Of a DNA stretch of 64,000 bases, positions 61,384 through 64,000 are shown one piece after another (position 1 is the first letter of the stretch; each line of letters starts with the position of its first letter). Source of the DNA: Cavia porcellus (Eukaryota > Chordata > Mammalia > Rodentia > Caviidae). Both the position numbers and the translations under genes were made by a program. Under the pieces are notes generated by a model. That model had not been told where the DNA came from. It ran no database searches and was given only the letters and a program-made list of their open reading frames with translations. The stretch spans positions 496,001-560,000 of the forward strand of contig NW_026947625.1 of the NCBI RefSeq assembly GCF_034190915.1. Direction: 5' to 3'.

Positions 61384-64000
61384 CACTAGTAGGAGTGAGA
61401 AAATCATCACGGGGTGGTGCGCATTGTATGGGTGTGTGGTACATTACATTCACTAGTAGGAGTGAGAAAAACATCACGGGGTGGTGCGCATTGTATGGGT
61501 GTGTGTTACATTACATTCACTCGTAGGAGTGAGAAAAACATCACGGGGTGGTGCGCATTGTATGGGTGTGTGTTACATTACATTCACTCGTAGGAGTGAG
61601 AAAAACATCACGGGGTGGTGCGCATTGTATGGGTGTGTGTTACATTACATTCAATCGTAGGAGTGAGAAAAACATCACGGGGTGGTGCGGATTGTATGGG
61701 TGTGTGTTACATTACATTCACTCGTAGGAGTGAGAAAAACATCACGGGGTGGTGCGCATTGTATGGGTGTGTGTTACATTACATTCACTAGTAGGAGTGA
61801 GAAAAACATCAGGGGGTGGTGCGCATTGTATGGGTGTGTGTTACATTACATTCACTAGTAGGAGTGAGAAAAACATCACGGGGTGGTGCGCATTGTATGG
61901 GTGTTTGTTACATTAGATTCACTAGTTGGAGTGAGAAAATCATCACGGGGTGGTGCGCATTGTATGGGTGTGTGTTACATTACATTCAATCGTAGGAGTG
62001 AGAAAAACATCACGGGGTGGTGCGGATTGTATGGGTGTGTGTTACATTAGATTCACTAGTAGGAGTGAGAAAAACATCACGGGGTGGTGCGCATTGTATG
62101 GGTGTGTGTTACATTACATTCACTAGTAGGTGTGAGAAAAACATCAGGGGGTGGTGCGCATTGTATGGGTGTGTGTTACATTAGATTCACTAGTAGGAGT
62201 GAGAAAAACATCACGGGGTGGTGCGCATTGTATGGGTATTTGTTACATTAGATTCACTAGTTGGAGTGAGAAAATCATCCCGGGGTGGTGCGCATTGTAT
62301 GGGTGTGTGTTACATTACATTCAATCGTAGGAGTGAGAAAAACATCACGGGGTGGTGCGGATTGTATGGGTGTGTGTTACATTAGATTCACTAGTAGGAG
62401 TGAGAAAAACATCACGGGGTGGTGCGCATTGTATGGGTGTGTGTTACATTAGATTCACTAGTAGGAGTGAGAAAAACATCACGGGGTCGTGCATATTGTA
62501 TGGGTGTGTGTTACATTACATTCACTAGTAGGAGTGAGAAAAACATCACGGGGTGGTGCGCATTGTATGGGTGTGTGTTACATTAGATTCACTAGTAGGA
62601 GTGAGAAAAACATCACGGGGTGGTGCGCATTGTATGGGTGTGTTACATTACATTCACTAGTAGCAGTGAGAAAAACATCACGGGGTGGTGCGCATTGTAT
62701 GGGTGTGTGTTACATTACATTCACTAGTAGGAGTGAGAAAAACATCACGGGGTGCTGCGCATTGTATGGGTGTGTGTTACATTACATTCACTAGTAGGAG
62801 TGAGAAAAACATCACGGGGTTGTGCGCATTGTATGGGTGTGTGTTACATTACATTCACTCGTAGGAGTGAGAAAAACATCACGGGGTGGTGCGCATTGTA
62901 TGGGTGTGTGTTACATTACATTCACTAGTAGGAGTGAGAAAATCATCACGGGGTCGTGCGCGTTGTATGGGTGTGTGTTACATTACATTCACTAGTAGGA
63001 GTGAGAAAAACATCACGGGGTGGTGCGCATTGTATGGGGGTGTGTTACACTACACTCACTAGTAGGAGTGAGAAAAACATCACGGGGTGGTGCGCATTGT
63101 ATGGGTGTGTGTTACATTAGATTCACTAGTAGGAGTGAGAAAAACATCACGGGGTGGTGCGCATTGTATGGGTGTGTGTTACATTACATTCACTCGTAGG
63201 AGTGAGAAAAACATCACGGGGTGGTGCGCATTGTATGGGTGTGTGTTACATTACATTCACTCGTAGGAGTGAGAAAAACATCACGGGGTGGTGCGCATTG
63301 TATGGGTGTGTGTTACATTACATTCACTAGTAGGAGTGAGAAAAACATCACGTGGTGGTGCGCATTGTATGGGAGTGTGTTACATTAGATTCACTAGTAG
63401 GAGTGAGAAAATCATCACGGGGTGGTGCGCATTGTATGGGTGTGTGTTACATTAGATTCACTAGTAGGAGTGAGAAAAACATCACGGGGTGGTGCGCATT
63501 GTATGGGTGTGTGTTACATTACATTCACTAGTAGGAGTGAGAAAAACATCACGGGGTGGTGCGCATTGTATGGGTGTGTGTTACATTAGGTTCACTAGTA
63601 GGAGTGAGAAAATCATCACGGGGTGGTGCGCATTGTATGGGTGTGTGTTACATTAGATTCACTAGTAGGAGTGAGAAAAACATCACGGGGTGGTGCGCAT
63701 TGTATGGGTGTGTGTTACATTACATTCACTAGTAGGAGTGAGAAAAACATCACGGGGTGGTGCGCATTGTATGGGTGTTTGTTACATTAGATTCACTAGT
63801 AGGAGTGAGAAAATCATCACGGGGTGGTGCGCATTGTATGGGTGTGTGTTACATTACATTCACTAGTAGGAGTGAGAAAAACATCACGGGGTGGTGCGCA
63901 TTGTATGGGTGTGTGTTACATTAGATTCACTAGTAGGAGTGAGAAAAACATCACGGGGTGGTGCGCATTGTATGGGTGTGTTACATTACATTCACTAGTA
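61384..64000 (+). repeat. Third partial unit to window end
   Basis: From about 61,636 it matches 55,080-57,440 at 6,556-6,560 bp. The window ends inside a 65-bp monomer at the same place as the 57,413-57,440 copy, one base of which differs (CTAGTA here, CTACTA there). The array clearly continues past the window. Confidence 0.87.

Larger units (their letters stand above)
1..64000 (+). repeat. 67-bp satellite array (A monomer), whole window
   Basis: Head-to-tail tandem array filling the window, interrupted only by the 15 related 143-bp B elements. The phase used here starts each monomer at the A5 tract (gaaaaacatc), so the first monomer is 1-67. Landmarks within it are a G-rich run at 13-19, TGCGCA at 20-25, a GT-rich block at 31-41, a TTACATTA block at 41-48 and ACTAGT at 54-59. 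Nearly all copies are 67 bp; the minority are 65 or 66 bp, through small losses in the GT run, the GGTG run or the GGAG run. Every copy I read is on the + strand and I saw no inversion. All gene-free stretches over 300 bp hold only this repeat. Satellite identity is seen directly; a heterochromatic location is inferred. Confidence 0.98.

Noticed and set aside
1..64000. CRISPR array
   Set aside because: There are no variable spacers between constant repeats: the full 67 bp is repeated, and B elements are themselves conserved.
1..64000. G-quadruplex array
   Set aside because: Each monomer has one G4 run, one GG and one G3, with a gap of more than 10 bases. No four runs of three or more G lie within short loops.
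1..64000. CENP-B box
   Set aside because: I looked for the TTCG....A..CGGG core on both strands of the A and B consensus sequences and did not find it. This does not exclude a centromere.
1..64000. Intrinsically curved DNA from phased A tracts
   Set aside because: Only one A5 tract per 67 bp, about 6.4 helical turns apart, so the tracts are not in phase with the helix.
1..64000. Inverted copies or hairpin-forming palindromes on the scale of whole monomers
   Set aside because: Every monomer read is in the same orientation. Only the hexamers ACTAGT and TGCGCA are palindromic.

Overview
The whole 64 kb window is satellite DNA. It is one uninterrupted head-to-tail array of a 67-bp monomer (called A here), all on the same strand, about 924 copies by my length count. 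I see no gene, RNA gene, transposon, origin, CRISPR array or bacterial regulatory site. A-monomer composition is 18 A, 22 G, 19 T and 8 C, about 45% GC with strong G-over-C skew on the + strand. An array this long and pure, with nested higher-order repeats, points to eukaryotic heterochromatin (centromeric, pericentromeric, subtelomeric or a large interstitial block). I cannot name the organism.

The second component is a 143-bp element (called B), present 15 times between 2,937 and 30,017, every copy exactly 143 bp. It is not a foreign insertion. It splits into two diverged relatives of the A monomer (73 + 70 bp), each opening with the A-type start and ending in a B-specific tail. The window therefore has two domains: a left A+B domain (1 to about 31 kb) and a right A-only domain (about 31 to 64 kb).

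Left domain: 1-1,340 recurs at 5,085-6,490; about 2,140-3,240 (with one B) recurs at 7,828-8,928; about 11,700-16,380 recurs at 17,678-22,090, with the offset stepping 5,978, 5,911, 5,711 bp; and 18,518 to about 31,000 is a tandem higher-order repeat of 3.6-3.9 kb with two B elements per unit. A block at 31.2-32.3 kb matches 4.5-5.7 kb, 26.5-26.7 kb away.

Right domain: a 1,742-bp (26-monomer) tandem duplication at 32.46-35.94 kb; then units of 4,085, 3,145 and 6,624 bp marked by a shared point variant at 36,862, 40,947, 44,092 and 50,716; a recombination-like joint at about 53,862; a 2,477-bp tandem duplication at 56.43-61.38 kb; and a 6,556-6,560-bp offset linking 55.1-57.4 kb to the window end.

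Open frames of 77-143 codons do occur, but they are by-products of the repeat. They use GTG starts inside the monomer, repeat the same residues in three rotating frames because 67 is 1 modulo 3, and end in the repeat's own stop codons. None is annotated as a gene. Boundaries of the large duplications were placed by eye from diagnostic variants and are good to about one monomer; offsets tied to named markers are exact.
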